Assembly (NCBI GenBank): GCA_013396635.1
Contig: WBMW01000582.1
Span: 2,170,678-2,234,677 of the forward strand
From: Penelope pileata
Taxonomy: Eukaryota; Chordata; Aves; Galliformes; Cracidae
Length of the DNA stretch: 64,000 nucleotides
Direction of reading: 5' to 3'
Program-made: the position numbers and the translations under genes
Shown: piece after piece, positions 45,881 to 60,800 of the stretch
Layout of the letters: every line of letters begins with the position of its first letter
Numbering within the stretch: position 1 is the first letter of the stretch
The notes under the pieces: model-generated
What the model saw: the letters and a program-made list of their open reading frames with translations, nothing else
Database searches by the model: none
Told to the model about the DNA's origin: nothing

Positions 45881-48706
45881 ATTAACAATAGATATCAAGC
45901 GTATCACTTGCAGTTCTGTCCAGACTGGAGAGCAGTGCTTTTATAAGTATTTTTAAAACCAGGTTTTCTCACAGATAAGGTGTCAGTGCCTGGGTATTTT
46001 TAAAAAACTGATTTAAAATTTACCGATTGTCATCTGGATTTTCCCACAGCACAGACAAAAATTTATCAGCTAGAAATAACAAAAAGGACACAAAGGCATC
46101 AAACCAACCAAACAAATAAGGAAAAGGTACAGATGGTGTTATCTGAATCTAAAGATCTCTCCTATCCCTCAAAAAAGGGCAAAATTGTGAGTGGACACAA
46201 GAGAGATTATAGACTAGAATATGTTGCAGAAGGCTGTGGGCAATCTGATCTCTTAATACAGCTATTTATATGTGCATATTATGCTAATTACCTATGTATT
46301 TCATGGTTATATGTACTTTGTGACTCTTTTAGTCTGACTGTCACTATGATAAGAAAATAACAAACTTAAAGGACGTTTCTTATAGAAAGGGCTTTGATCA
46401 CAGAAGTCTCAAACAATGGAAATGTTCTGATTACATATGAGAAAGTTCTGTGACAACTCCTATCTGTTCTGTGGATATAATGCAGAGATGACATTCATCT
46501 TCTACACTCTCATTGCCTTTTATTGCAAAGTGCAATTTAAATACTTTAAAATTTAGAAGCATAATTCAAGGAGTACTTTCAGTAAATGTGATTTTCACTG
46601 CCCCATTTTCTTTGGAGAGGCTCAAGACCTGAATATTAACACCAACAAAGTAACATAAAGATGGCTGTGATGGGAAATCTTATTAGTAAACAAGAGCTGC
46701 ATCTGAAAAATATTGTCATTAAAAGATATGTAGTACTTAATTGAATCTGATATGAAATTTAGTGCTGGAAAGTTAATGACTAATGCAGCTATTTCACACA
46801 GCTTGGTTACTGCAGGTTCTATAATGATCTCCTTTGCTTCACAGCAACAATGAAATTAACCTCTCTTTTGTCCTGCAGGTGTTATGTTCTGATAATGCAT
46901 ATCCTTTACAAGTACGAGAAAATTATTTGCTTTGCATGCAAATTGAGCATAAACTGAATCCATATGGAAAAGGAAAAGAACACTTCTTATGTTTTTGAGC
47001 TAAAAAATATATGCTTAAGCGTAAGTCAAAATTCAGGAAGCTGGTATCTTGATTGACTTAAAATAACAGAACAGGTAGGAATTTAGAGGATTATTATTTT
47101 TCTGGGTTTCTGTCTATATTATTCTATTGCCTTAAAGCTTTTCTGGATATAAATCTACCCAGGCCTCATTTCAGCCTATGAAGCAAATCCCAATCTTTTA
47201 TTTTACATCTTTTATTTTAAGTGGGGTTGCATAGAAAGCAGGATTAGGGGAGTATGAGGAACATCGTTAGCTTTTAATAACCAGAGTATCTACTGGGCTA
47301 AAGCAGACAAAATACATTTGTAATTTAGAGTGAAGAACGTAAAAATGAAAAGAAGAGTCTTGTCGTGACTTGTCAGACTTCTTCAATATCCTTGCTGTCT
47401 GTGAAGTAACAAAAAATAAACTTAATAATAAAAAAGCAAAAATGGTGCCAATAGAGTGAAACAATGGGAAAAAACATATGAGTTGAACGAGTAAGGTAAG
47501 CACTTGTTTTACTCACATGAATTTTTTTTTTCTTTTTTTGGGTCCATACTGGTGACCAAACTGCTCATACAAGTCTTATTTATTGGCTGCATTACGAGTA
47601 CAGACAACGAAATTTGATTGTGGCTTCACTATGAGTATGAAAGATCAAGAAAAATTTGAGAAAAAGTTCCCTTTTCCCAGTTTCCAGGGTTCTAAAGCAA
47701 TGTGACAGGGAAGATGACCGTTTAACAGACTAATTGACACATTTTAATAGACTGTTTAATAGACACTGTAGTACTATTCTTGGCACTGTTGTAGTACTAT
47801 TGTAGCTTATTCCTCCAGTATGATGAGCGGTCACTGTGACAAGGTAGGAAGTACTTATTACCACCCCTAGGGCAATGATATTCTGCAGCTAACTCGAACC
47901 ACTGCTACCATGTAATTTGCACTATCAGAACACACAACAGCAAGTCAAAAGTAACCTACAAACAATAATTTTTCAGAGACTGGTGCACTTGATTTGTAAT
48001 TGCAAGTTCAGATTAAGAGCTCAGTTTCTGCACATACAATGGAAGTGATGCATAAACTTTGTTATAAACAAGTATTTTTTTTAATGGGAGCTAATTAACA
48101 AGAAATTACATTTTCAAAGACCAGCTGAGTCAGAAAATGAGTGGTAAACCATTTCTTTGTATAAGCCTCCAGTTAAATAATGTGGTACTGTATATTTCTA
48201 CATGTCAGAGTAAATAATATATGAATGAAGAGAAAAATTAAATGATGGGTTAAGAAGTAGGAAATAATAGGACTCTCAGTCAACTTTTCCTTGTTCAGAA
48301 CACTGCTTTTCTTCTTTTCATTTTGTTTTGTTTTCCCAGAAATTTAGTAGGAAAAGCTCTTAACAGAAACTATTTATCACTTGTGGTAAAAGTGTTTGAC
48401 CTATATTAATTTCCCAGTATAAAAATAATATAAAGAAAGTCTTTGATAATAGACCTGGTGAGTATCTTACAAGCCTTAGAAAAATCTGAAAATTGGTGTA
48501 AGAAAGACCTGAATAAAGATAAAATGTCTGAAAATTCTTGGAAAGGAAAACACTGAAAACCATTTATTTTATGATAATTGATTTTTTTCTTACTGTAAAA
48601 TTTAAATTTGAATGAGAAACTTCATTTCAAAATTCTGCTCACAGTTTTGTTATTAAACATCGGCAATGCAACAGTCTCTTCTTCTGGCCATGATCCAAAG
48701 ATATTG
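45881..48706. other. unique non-coding DNA, nothing recognised
   Basis: About 2.8 kb, AT-rich, with frames of 78 codons or fewer and no repeat family recognised. Confidence 0.5.
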
Positions 48707-49105
48707 TATCATAGAATCATGGAATATTTAAGGTTGGAAGGGACATCTAGAGGTTATCTTGTGAAATCCCTTTGCCCAAAGTAAGATCAACAAGAGCAGG
48801 TTATTCAGGAATGTACTCTGCTGAGCTTTGACTGTCCCCAAGGACGGAGACTTCACAGCCTCTCTGGGTAGCCTGTTCTAGTGTTCAATTGCCTAACAGT
48901 ACTCACATCTTCTTTATGTTTAAATTGAATTCTTTACATTTCACTTTGTGCTCATTGTCTCTTTTATTCTCACTAGATGCCGCTGAGAACCTTTGTTTAT
49001 TCCCTCCCACTGGATATTTACACACATTGATAATTTCCCCCTGACTATTCGCTTCCCCATGTTAAAAAGTCTCACCTCTCTCAACCTCTCCTAGTTTAAC
49101 AGATG
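48707..49105 (-). mobile_element. CR1 LINE, old diverged 3' fragment
   Basis: Starts tatcatagaatcatggaata, then aaggttggaagggacatcta. The ORF2 end is recognisable in cagcctctctgggtagcctg and later ctctctcaacctctcc, but with many substitutions and gaps. Its divergence suggests an older subfamily than the copies at 44907 or 62549. Right boundary approximate. Confidence 0.8.
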
Positions 49106-49852
49106 CTTCACAGTAGCCTGGAATGCTATTGGCATAGCAAGTCATTCTGGTCTGCAAGACACAGCTTCTTGATCATGTGTAGTGCCAATGACAGGCAGGA
49201 CAACACTTTCAGATTCTTCCTCTCCTCTCCTCCCTCTTTTGTGGGAGGGAAGCTGCAAAGTAGCAGTGGCCATTGTGGCAGAGGTAGCTGACGGGAAAGT
49301 GTCAGGAGGCAAGCAACAGTACTATGATGAACTAATATTTTCTGTCCCAATTTCTTTTCTAGAGGAAGCTGAGTCCTACAGGCCATCCAAAGATTTCTGA
49401 ACCTGTACTAAGTATAACAGATTAAAATAGGCAATGAAATTTTCCTATAAGAACTACAATGTTAACATTTCCAGATACATCTATGAAGTTAAATCTAATC
49501 TCTCCAAGGAACAGAAATAATTTTAGTTGGAGGAGTAAGATAGAGAAAGGAAAACTTGAAGAACATTTCTGCTTAAATACAGCAGAGTCTGCATCCCATG
49601 GGATGACAAGCAAGGAATGACATTGCTAGCATTCCTAGGTCTCAAGATGTCAGCTGTCAGCTGAGACTAGTGCTGCCTTAACGTTTGTAGAATTACGACT
49701 GTTTTACAGAAAAAAATTCTTTTGTCTGTGGAAATTTAAGACTGAGTTGAATTCACATGTTAGAATTAAGGAGACTTTGATGCACTAAACATCTCTCCAC
49801 TTCAGTGCAGTATTCCTTGTGGATCATGTATTAGTTCTACAGAAGGCAATGT
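49106..49852. other. non-coding DNA, slightly GC-richer start
   Basis: Overlapping frames on both strands at 49103-49400 have no recognisable domain. A tttcttttctag/aggaagc sequence near 49360 resembles a splice acceptor, but no supporting exon is seen. Confidence 0.4.
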
Positions 49853-49915
49853 AATCATAGAATCATCAAGGCTGGAAAAGACCTCAAAGATCATCTAGTC
49901 CAACCATCCATGTAA
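49853..49915 (-). mobile_element. CR1 LINE, terminal fragment
   Basis: About 60 bp: aatcatagaatcatcaaggc, tggaaaagacctcaaagatc, atctagtccaacc. Severe 5' truncation leaves only the 3' UTR end. Confidence 0.85.
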
Positions 49916-52900
49916 GATGCCTTGTTGTCCTGTACCTCACTGCAAGATGATGCAGTCATAAATATATGGANGTTTTTTTTACTATAAAAAAACTTCAGCT
50001 GCTCTATAGTAACCAAAGAATGTATTATAAATAGCTCCAGAAACTCTGAGAGTTTACCTTCAGTTTTATCTTCCCTGGAAATTGGATAAATATGGCAAAC
50101 TTGTATCTTCCTTTAATTTATATTCTGTCAAATTTATGAAACGGTACATGAACAAAATCATCACTTTGACACATCCTAGCTTTTAAAAGAACATATCTAT
50201 GGAAATACAGATTTACTAAATTCATGTGAACTTGTTTGGGAGACATTTCTCCATGAATGTAATTTGCTTGAAGTTTCCCGCCTTTGTTTCAAGGAATGCT
50301 TTCCTAATGTCTTGTATGCAAAGACTGCAGCAGAATGAAACTCTAGACCTACCTTATTTTTTAACCTGGTAACTCAAAGGTACAATTTGAAAATGTATCA
50401 TTTGAAAAGTCTGATAGGAGGACAATAGATTAAAGAGATCTCAGTTGCCCCTACAAGATGGCCTTAACTTTTATTGTCAAGACATTCACACTGTCAGAAA
50501 ACAAAGTTGTAAAACAGACTACAAAAGGGAAAAAAAAATAAAAACACAAGAAAAAAAAAGAAAAATAACTACAACAAAAACCTTTTGGAGTATATCATGA
50601 AAGGGAAAGCTGATAATGTTGTATATCCTAATTTTTCTCTTTAAAAAAAAAAAGGAACATTCACTTTCACTATTGAGTTTCAGGTTTGCACATTAACCAA
50701 AAGAGTTTTAGAGATCTAATGAGAGGATGATATTCTGGCCAGCCCAATTTTTCCCCTTCCTTGTTAATAGTAGTAGTTATTAACCAAAGATCCCTGAAGG
50801 TAATTAAATATTTGGAAATGTGCTGAAGCTATATAAATATAAAATTACTCCAGCAGTTTGAAGAATAATTACATTTAAAATATAAACACGATATATTAAC
50901 TTACTGGGAATAACTAATCTCCACAACTACTAAATTAATCACAGGATTATTTAATGACTGATTATCATGATCAATACTGATTACTGATGAGAATCTATAC
51001 ACCATAGCATGTAATAAAGACATTTGTTATTTTAGCAACATGGTGTTGTACAGACTTTTCTTTCATCCTTCCTCCTTCAATATTTATGTCTGACTGTTTT
51101 CAAGACCACTGTCCTGCAGCAAATGTTGCCAGCAATACTGAATACTTTCAATTAGTAGTTCTCTACTTCTCTGGTAGCTAAGCAACTGACCTGTGGTGAA
51201 GAATACATAATGATCTTCTGCATATCCACCTTAGAGTATCAGACAAAACACAGGCTTCAAGGCATGGATCTGTTCACTCATATTGATGACTTTAGCTTAA
51301 CATTCTGTGAATTATGAAGAAATGCATTTCCTGTATGTTTAATGTAAATGATTCAAAATTTGGAATAACTGTCTGTATATATATGTTGCTTTATCTTTCC
51401 ATATTTATTAGTAATTGTAATGTGGCTAGATAGGAAACTTTCAGAATTCTGTATACTATGGTAAACACAATATCGTGAAAATTTATAAGAGGCTATGGAT
51501 TTGATGTCATCACCACAAAACCAATCCTAATTAACTATGCAAGGGAAAACAGTTTTGTGGCTTTTTTTTTCTTTTTTTTTTTTTAAATATTGTGAGTAAT
51601 ATGGTCTTGTTAATAACACAGAGTTTATGTAATGGGGATCTGAGAAAAAACAACAGCTGGCACACACTTAATCCGCATAAAATAGGCTGCTTGTTGTCAG
51701 GGGGATGGCAGTTTGAAAAGACAGCTGAAGGAACAACCTTATCCATTACGAGGCTTCCAACAGTATAAATGTGTCTGTAAATCAGGGTTGGCCTGGAATT
51801 ATTGTTGTTATAAGAACCCCACAATCTAGCAAAAGCCTGCAAAGTTAACTCCCTTCACCTTTCAGAAGACTATGTTTACTCTGGTTCAGTGAAGCTTTTA
51901 CAACTGTAATGCCTTTATGTATGCCTTTATGAATTATCTATGGGAGACTGCACAGTGTGGGGAGGACCAGGATGGTGTCACAGATGAAGCAAATTAAACA
52001 TAGATGAAGATTCTTAAAAAAACACACTGCCCAATAATCTCAAAAGGAATCAACAAGGGCCAGCACAAAAGCAACATTTTAAATTATCAGACTTATAATG
52101 ATCTAAATAGTTCAGATATGAAACATAAGGACACTTTGATGGACAGAGATAATCCATCCACAAATATTCAGAGGTTAAAGGTGAACCTAATTGTCAGACT
52201 TTGGCTTAGGAGTAGATTTTGTACAGCTTAGTGATTCCAGTTTAAGGAGCGTTTGGAATGAAGGGTAGTTCAGCCTACTCTACAAGATAACGAACACATG
52301 ACAATCACTGAAATGATTGAGTAGTGTCTCTGAGATGCTTGTATCTGAGTAGTGAAATGTATTGAAATTTATTTCTTGTACACAGTGCTTCAATAGCTCT
52401 CCTTTTTCAGTTATCTCAAGTCTCCAGGGAATTTTTAGGCATTGTACTCTGCTGTAAAACTAATTTGAAAGGAAGAGAAAATGTGGACTGTTAGAAAGAC
52501 CAAAAACCCTAACATTCAGATACTGGAAGTCAGTGAGAATCTGTGTAATAGTTCTTGGTTAAGATCAGAGGAATTCATATTTCTCTTGGATTTTTTTTTT
52601 TTTTAATTCACAATTATCCTCCTAGTCTTTGAAATGTACTACCAATGACAGCGAGAAAATAAACATTTGATTTCCTCTATTGAACAGACACTGTAACCAT
52701 AAAGCCTCTTGCTATATGCCATAATTGCAATTTCCTACTGGAAGTGTGACATAAATTTTTTTTTGACTCTTCAAAGTCCATATGTGCAAAGCTATCTTTA
52801 TATAAATTACTAGCTATGCTTGCAAAAACATATGGCACATATTAAAAAAAAATTTAAAACTCTACCTCATTATTAATAATGATTTCTTTTTACAAATAAA

Positions 52901-55900
52901 AGATATTCACCTTCATAGGTGATCTGAATTTTAACTACATATAAACAATGCTTAAAGCCTCCATATAAAAGAGAAAACATTGATGGTTTCTATGGCTTGG
53001 CTCCGAGCCAGTCTTTGAAATCATTTTTGCGTCACAGCTTCCTAAGTGATTGATAGACACCCAAGCACTGCACAACTGAAATAAAATATCTGGCCTCAAG
53101 TCGTTCCTTCTGCTTACCTTTATAGATCTCAGGACCCACATATGTGAAAAGAACAACAAAGGACACCAGTTTAGACATTAAGTAAATATAATACAAATTC
53201 AGAAGTCAGAAACTCTAAAAGGGTTTGCTCTGTACAGTCAAATAAAAGCAACTTCACCACCTTCTTTTCCCCCAGAAAAAACTGAGAGTTGCATGGGGTT
53301 TTAAAACTAATGAATTATTAAAATAAATCATGCTAAAAATGACTTTCTCAAGTAAGAGATTTTCTTTCATTTAAAGGAGATTATTTTATTTGGGACTATA
53401 TACATAAAATCCTGTAATAGATGAATAGACCTGAATTCTATTCCAGACTGGGACTGAGAGTCCCTCTGTGGTGTGATGAGGTGGGAAGGTGTGCCCTCCC
53501 TTAACAACTGTATGTCACTGCATTTCTAACAGACGTTTCCAACAGTAACAGTCATAGGAAATGTTAAAGAAAAAAAATAATTGCAACAATACCTTACATA
53601 GAGAAGAATTTTGCCCTTCTGTGAAAGCAAGTGCTAACTTATTAAAAGAACGTTGTCTTATTCCTTTGAAGCGAGATAGCGAAAACAGAAGAAAGTGGAA
53701 CGTGTGCAGTGAGAGAGTTGAGAAAGTGAAGGATTAAAAAAAAAAAAAAGAGAGAAAATCAGCAGCCTGGTGGGGAGTGAAGGGAGAAGAAAAAACATCT
53801 GCCAAAAAGAAGAGTCCATATATATAATTACAGATATCATGCAGTTATTTTCAAAGGGAGTCACTCTGCATATAAAACTATGATTTAAAATTATATTTCA
53901 TTTTTTCAAGTTTTGTCCTCATTTTTGCTATGAGTACTGCTAGTTTTCAGGCTAATTCTTTGTGAATTTATTTAGTGTGAAGAAAACTTCGTAGGTGCCA
54001 TTCTGTCAGCTGTCACAGCCACTCCAAACAATATCAGCCTGTTGCCACCAGAGTGGATGTTCAGACATAAGTATATGGCTGTCTGCCTTACAGTGTACAG
54101 ATCACATTGTCTCTCTAGCTGCTCTCTCTGTGAAAGGCTGATATCTCTCAGAGGGACTGCAATTGCTGCCAGAGTGTAAGCAATGGTAGTACTCCATGCT
54201 ACACCAAACTACAGAACCCAAAAAGGAAGTAGTATTCAATATGGTCATTTGGTGAGTGAGAGGATTAAAGACTTTGAAATCTAAAATTTCTTCCCAACTT
54301 GATTTGTATTTTCCTGAATTCAAGGGGAAAGTTGCACCTGTTATATATTGCTCAGTTATGAGCATGTCGTTATAAGGAGGACATGTGGAGTGGAATTTTT
54401 CCATTTTAAGCTCAGAATGGTAATGCTTTTCATTAATACTCACATGCCAAAAGGAGTCCCTGAACAGTGTACTAATAAGTGTGTTCGCTAGCTGGGCAGC
54501 AGCAAGCAAGTGGCAGCCAGGGAAAAGGGAAGCTTGGTTTTAGATTGGCATTAGCTATTCTTAAAACAATGCGCTTATACATTTACACAGCCTGAAATAC
54601 ACGATTAAAGGACCAATTCCATATATCTGATGTGATTCCAGCTTCCACACAAGTAACTAATTGCTATTGAACTCATAATATTGAGTTTTAAAATAGTTTC
54701 TTAAAAAGGTTATGATATTTGACAATTTACATAGAATTTTAACACCTTTTTCTATGTGACTACAATAGCACCTTTCTATGTTGCTTCCCAGTCATTATGA
54801 CCTCAAAGATGTTTTGCTCTTGTGATGTCTTATTTTGACCAAAATCTAGCCATGAACAACATTGTTCCTGTGAGATGATCTAATTCTTCCTTACATTTAT
54901 AAGAAATTTTAATTTCAGGGTATAAAGAAATCAAGCAGGGAAGGATGTACTACTTGCTTATAGGTAAGTACTGGAACAGTGCTTTGCATATTCTGTTTAC
55001 AGGCCAAGTTTAAGATAGCTCTATAGCACACCAATGGCAGTAACAGGGTCTCAGAAAAGTTCCGTGTTCTGAGAGCTGCATGTATCCCCGGAAAGGGGAA
55101 ACTGTTCAGAGAAGGAAAAAGGAAGCCTTTGCTACCATGAGCTTGTGCAGCATCCAACTGCTTTTGTTGCATGAATCAGAAAGCAAAATCTCTTGGAGCT
55201 CTAAAGTACATGCAGAAGCAGGGTCTCTAAATTGAATAGACACTTGTCTGGCTTTAAAGAAGCTTGCAGGGTATATGATATATGAGGCGTTAATTTTCCA
55301 TAGCTGTGGCAATATCTAAAATCACAGTATGAGCAGTGCAGTATCCAGCACTCCGGTACAAAATTGTGAAAGTGCAGAAAGTTGCTGAGCTGTTTGTTCA
55401 CTAAGATGATATGCCTAGGAACCGGTAACGCAAAATGTTTCCTTCGGGGTGGCATCTTCTGTTGAAGGCTTCTAGCCAGAAGCCTTTAGGAATGCATCAG
55501 GCATCACAGATATTGATTGAACTTTGAAGATTCACAACATTTTTGTAACATCCTCTATCTGCATGATAACTTTATATTGTATTCATCAAGATCTTTCTGA
55601 AAATGTGCATTACTTCAGAAATTCTCTTGAAACTGTCTGAAGAGGTGATGAGCTAAACATTTTCAAAACATGATTTCTTTGCATTCTATACAGTAGGTTG
55701 ATGGAAATTTTTCATTTGATGTACAATCATGTAAACTTGCTGTTGCAACACAAAGGAAAAAGCAGCAGGGCTGTATTCTCACATTCTACCGTAGCATGTA
55801 CTTCGTAGAAATATGTATGCAATGATCACTAATGCCAATCATTAGACCATGCCCTATGTCCAAAACCTTTTTCCCTTCATTTTCATCATGAAAGAGGAAA

Positions 55901-56217
55901 AAGAAATCATGCAGGGTGAGAAGCAGCAGAAGCGATTTTTGCTCCTGATGTTGTTACGTAGAGCTGAAGATATCAAAGGGTGCTAGTCTGATGACACTAC
56001 GACAAGGAGGAAGAATAAATTTTCTTGCTAGAGTTTTTTCCTATAAAATAAGTGGAATAAAATAAATGGGTTTTCTATCCTTTTCTTTTCCCCTGGATTT
56101 GCAGATATTACATATAAACTAAAAAACTATCACTTGTATAAAAACATACATGTATAAAACAGAAAAGAGTATTCCTTTTAATTTAACTTTATTCTTTTCT
56201 TGATTGAAGGGAGTATA
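49916..56217. other. 6.3 kb unique AT-rich non-coding DNA
   Basis: No transposon recognised. There is a single N at 49971, an A-rich patch at about 50520-50575, and T or A runs near 51570, 52595 and 53735. The longest frame in the window outside transposons (135 codons, minus 54102-54509) lies here. It has no signal peptide, repeat or motif I recognise, and a few frames of that length are expected by chance. Confidence 0.45.
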
Positions 56218-56766
56218 CAAGAGTTGCTCTGAAAGTAATGCCTACTATTTTATTATGTTGGCCCACAACGTCAGAGGTGGATATTGGTGGTACGGCAGTA
56301 GAGAACGAACCTTCCCGCCAATATATGTTTAAATTCTGTTGCTGTGTGACAGATGCCAGCAGAGGGGCAGTCTGACAAAATCGTGTCTGACATGGAAGTG
56401 TATATGGAGCAAAGGTGTGGAACTGAATTCCTCCATGAGGAAAAAATTGCACCAACTGACATTCATTGACACGTGCTAAACATGTATGGAGACCAAACAG
56501 TAGATGTTAGCACAGTGAGACAATGGTTGGTGCGTTTTAGCAGCAGTGACAGCAGGTTACTTCTGCTAGCACAGATTTTTATGAGCATGGCATGCAGGCT
56601 CTTGTTCATCACTTTTGAAAATGTGTAGCTAGTGGCGGTGACTACGCTGAAAAATAATGTTTTGTAGCCGAGAATTTGCTGTATAAAACAGTGTTATTCT
56701 GCTCTTTGTCTCTGTTGTAGTTTCCATGGAAAAAAACAGGAAACTTTACTTTCAGAGTGACCTACA
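56218..56766 (+). mobile_element. Galluhop-type mariner, non-autonomous copy
   Basis: Left end caagagttgctctgaaagta preceded by TA (56216-56217), right end ctttcagagtgacctaca followed by TA (56767-56768). The plus strand retains the transposase 5' part with stops (GDQTVDVSTVRQWLVRFSSS-like reading near 56490-56550) and the same deletion to 3' non-coding sequence as the copy at 7850. Its terminal repeats are well kept, but there is no catalytic domain. Confidence 0.87.
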
Positions 56767-57052
56767 TATAATGAACTCAAAGGAAAGGTGAGAGATGAAG
56801 GATGAATTAAAACTCATCAGCAACATTAAGAGAGAAAGAGCAAAACCTAAAGAGATGAAAACACGAAGAAAAAACTTGACTAGGTGTGAGCTTGCAATGC
56901 TGAGTGACAACAGTGGATATTTAGCTGTGGATTTATTTCTTGGATACAAAATTCAATGACTTTTTTTTTTCCTGACCAAGAACCAAGAGAATATGTTCTG
57001 TGAAACCAAGAAATCTTTGATGAACTTGTCAACATTGTAACTAGCAAGCTTT

Positions 57053-57800
57053 ACATAGAATCATTGAACAACTCAGGTTGGAAAAGACCTCAAAGGTCAT
57101 CTAGCTCCAACCCCCCTACCATACATAGGCCACCACCCACTGGATCAGGCTGCCCAGGGCCCCATCCAGCCTGGCCTTGAACACCTCCAGGGATGGGGCA
57201 TCCACAACTTCTTTGGGCAGCCTGTTTCACTGTCTCACCACCCTCTGAGTAAAGAATTTCCTCCTAGCATCTAAGCTATATCCCTCCTCTTTCAGTTTAA
57301 AGCCATTCCCCCTTGTCCTATCACTATCAGACCGTGTAAACAGTCAGTCTCCCTCTTGCACGTAACCTCCCTTCAAGCACTGGAAGGCCACAATGAGGTC
57401 CCCCCAGAGCCTTCTCTTCAAGGTAAACAAGCCCAGCTTCCTCAACCTTTCCTCATCAGAGATGTCCTCCAGCACTCTGATAATGTTTGTGGCCTTCCTC
57501 TGGACCCCCTCCAATACCTCTGCACTCTTTTTCTGTGGGGGGCCTCATGCCTGAACTCCAGATAGGGCCTTACAAAGGCAGAGTAGGGAGGGACAATTAC
57601 TCCCCTCTCCCTGCTGGCCACCCGTCTTTGGATGCAACCCAGGATACAGTTGGCCTTCTAGGCTGCATGTGCTGGCTCAAGTTAACTTTTTTGTCCACCA
57701 GGATCCCCATGTTCTTCTCCATGGCATTGCTCTCAATGAGTTCTTCTCCCAGTCTGTACACGTATCTGGGATTGCCCCAATCCAAGCACAACACCATGTC
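57053..57800 (-). mobile_element. CR1 LINE, 3' half of RT region to end
   Basis: 3' end at 57053 (acatagaatcattgaacaac), full 3' UTR (ccaccacccactggatcagg; ggggcatccacaacttcttt), then the ORF2 C-terminus with shifts. The minus-strand frames at 57880-57677 and 57797-57597 carry WCCAWIGAIPDTCTD and GNPRYVYRLGEELIESNAME, KNMGILVDKKVNLSQHMQ. It ends near 57800, just downstream (in coding direction) of the FADD box, so the catalytic centre is absent. It is about 750 bp. Confidence 0.92.
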
Positions 57801-60800
57801 CTATAGCCAGCATACCTTCTTTTCCTTTGTGTATAAAACAGAATAACTCCAAAAATTGAGGATATGTACCTGGGTCTCATCTTATTGTGGTTACATCATG
57901 GCTTTAGTAAATAGTCTGGTTAGGGGACTGGAAAATGTTCCCCAAACCCTCAGGAAAGAAACACACAGGTACATACACACTTCCATATAATGGAAAAAGT
58001 GACAGAAAAAGCCCCTACATCAGAAATACAAAATACATTTAGACATTTTTAGTTTTGGAAAGCAAGTATGGTTTTTACAGTCTTCCAGAACCTACTATCA
58101 GTTTCAGATAGAAGTTAAATAACTTACATTTCTTCCATTTTACTTTCTTTTTTCTGAAACAGATTTTATGTTAAGATCTATATCTAATGTTAAAAAGTCT
58201 TCTAAAAACATTTTCTTTCACATTACTGTCAGCATGAAAGTCAAAGTCTTCTGAAAACAGGATCAGGAAATAACATCACCAATGATATCCATATATTTTG
58301 GCTTTGATAAGCCCTTTGAGAGGACTTGACCCAGATCAATAAATGACAAACTACTAAAATGTCTGAATTTTTCTTGCTTTTACCCATAGGAGAGTTGTGT
58401 CCTTAACAGCCACAGTACCCTTCTTCTTCATAATAAATATTCCACATCATATCAGAAAAGGGTATTTTGATATCAGTGACTTCTCAAACAATCACCTCCA
58501 CTAAAAATATCTTCGTCAGGCAGTAACAGACAGTGAGACATTTAATTTACACTTAGATAATTATTAATCGATACTATACATCCAAAACCAGATCTGTTCA
58601 GCTGAGCTGGTTAACACCTAGCAAGGTAATAATGACCATGTGATTTTCAGGGTTACCTGAATTGACTGCTAGCTATTTCCTGCCAGCTAGAACAGTCAGG
58701 CATTTCATTACCATTTCATGTTTATTTTCTAGCTATTTTTAATCTCTAATGCCAGAAAACATAAGCATTGCTTCAGAGGTGAAACAGTATTATTATTATT
58801 ATTATTGTTAGATTTTCATGTGTATCATGATGCATTCAGTTATGTATTACCTAGTCTGAAGCAAACCATTTTATATGCAGATTTAAGGTAATGAGCATTC
58901 AAGTTTAAAAAACGGTTCTGGTATCCTGTAGTTCCTCAATAATAATACACTCTTACATTCCAACAGAGAAGGATGTATTATGGGTTTTTCAATTTGCATC
59001 AGGCATATTAATTGCAGAGTAGGATTTCCACATAAAATATCAATGTACTGGAACAAACTGTTAATGTACCAGAATATGAACACTTACATTCATTTCTTGA
59101 GATTTAAAAGCAATCTTCTTCATTTTCATACATCTCAACAGTATGGTTTCTTTTTTTGTTGCTTTGTTTTTAAAGTCTGTTAACGAGAACAACATAACCA
59201 ATGTTTTCTGAAAACCTTAATTAGCTTAAGTGTTAATAGTGCTTTACTAGTCATTGTCCTGGCAAACAAGACAACAAACCATTAGGGAACAAAGTAATTT
59301 ACAGCGTATGGAAAAACTTTTCAGAATAGCTTTTAAGAAACATGCCATGGAAGATCAACTTTGTGTTGTAGCAGCAAGGAAAGAAACACTGAATTCAAGT
59401 TTTATTTTATTTTTTGACCAGGAGAAGAGATTCCTAGACTAAGAAAAATGTATTTGAAAATGAAGTTCAGCAGGGAATTTGCAAAGTAGTTGTAGTGATA
59501 CAGAATAGCAAATTTATGGTTTGTGTTTTATCTGATTCATTCAAATTAGAAACAGAATCCTAAAAATGTTTTAATATGTATTAATATCAAACAATTCTCT
59601 TTCTGCAGAGAAAATTTGATTACTTAAAAACAGGTAAATAAATATTAGATTAAAAGTGTTTTTTATGACTGTTAACAGTGCAAAAAAGAGGAATCGTTTT
59701 TTACAACCATTATCTTATTATTTATACATCTGAGCATGCATATATCTTTTCGTCCAGTGCCCCATACTAGAATATGTCTACACTAGAAATATGCTATTGT
59801 CAAGACAAATGAATTCACTTTGAGTTTACACTGTTTTATGACTGCTCTGTTTCAAACTACTAATCTCTAATGGGCCTTCAACATTTTTTTTTTTATTTTC
59901 TTAAAAAACAACAAATATATGCTCTCTTTAAAGCCAAACAGAAAGAGAAAATATTTGAGTTTCCATGCCACAGCTGCAGGCTGTGAATTATCACACTAGG
60001 GAAGAGTAGAAATACCACCCACATAATCCAACAAGAGGCCTGATTCATTTTATGTCTGAAGCAATCATTGTGGTCTTACAAAGCTGAAATGAGTTTCCTT
60101 TGCAGTCTTCACAGGGGAAAAAAATGAGAATATCATTCTTACTAGTTCAAAACAAGATTTCTTTCTTTTTTTTTTTTAAATTATTTTTTTACTCCTATTT
60201 CTCATTTTTATTTCTCTTTCTTAATTTCTTACTATTTTGCAACTGTCTTGACTTTCCATATACCAATGAAATAGAATTTGAGATGGGATGTAAAGGAGAG
60301 CCAAGCAATATCTTCCTGGCCCTATCAGTTCCAGATGAACTTGTGACAAGTGATTTAGTTCTCATATAAGAACCAGATCCAAGGAATTCTGCAGAGTCTC
60401 TGTTTTAGGCTTCTAATAGTTACAAGGCAATCAGAAAACCCTGCTTCCTGTCTTGTATACGCGGGAGGTTAGTACACCGTTTAAGATCCTGGTGGAAGCA
60501 CCTGCCTAGGGTCCTCTCTAAATATGCAGGACTCTACTCAGTATGCATAGACACTCTTTATATAGCTTCCTACAGATCATCAATAGTGAATAATGAAGAG
60601 AGTAATATTAAATTCAGCCTTTTAGAGTCTTTACTCAAGGCTGCAGGGAGGTTTTTTCCTCTTGGGATCCTAATGTCTGAATTTTCACTTGAAGTGCTTT
60701 AAAGTGCTCAGGATTTTTCTTTCAAAAAAAATGAACTGGATTAATGATTTAAAAGTTCAGCTACTTACAGATGTAATGATGACTGCAGTAAAAGTTTGCT

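Noticed and set aside
49340..49375. Pyrimidine tract plus AG resembling a splice acceptor
   Set aside because: No open, conserved-looking exon with a donor site follows. Such sites are common by chance.
54102..54509. 135-codon minus-strand frame, longest outside transposons
   Set aside because: No domain, signal peptide or splice context. With this base composition a couple of such frames are expected in 64 kb.
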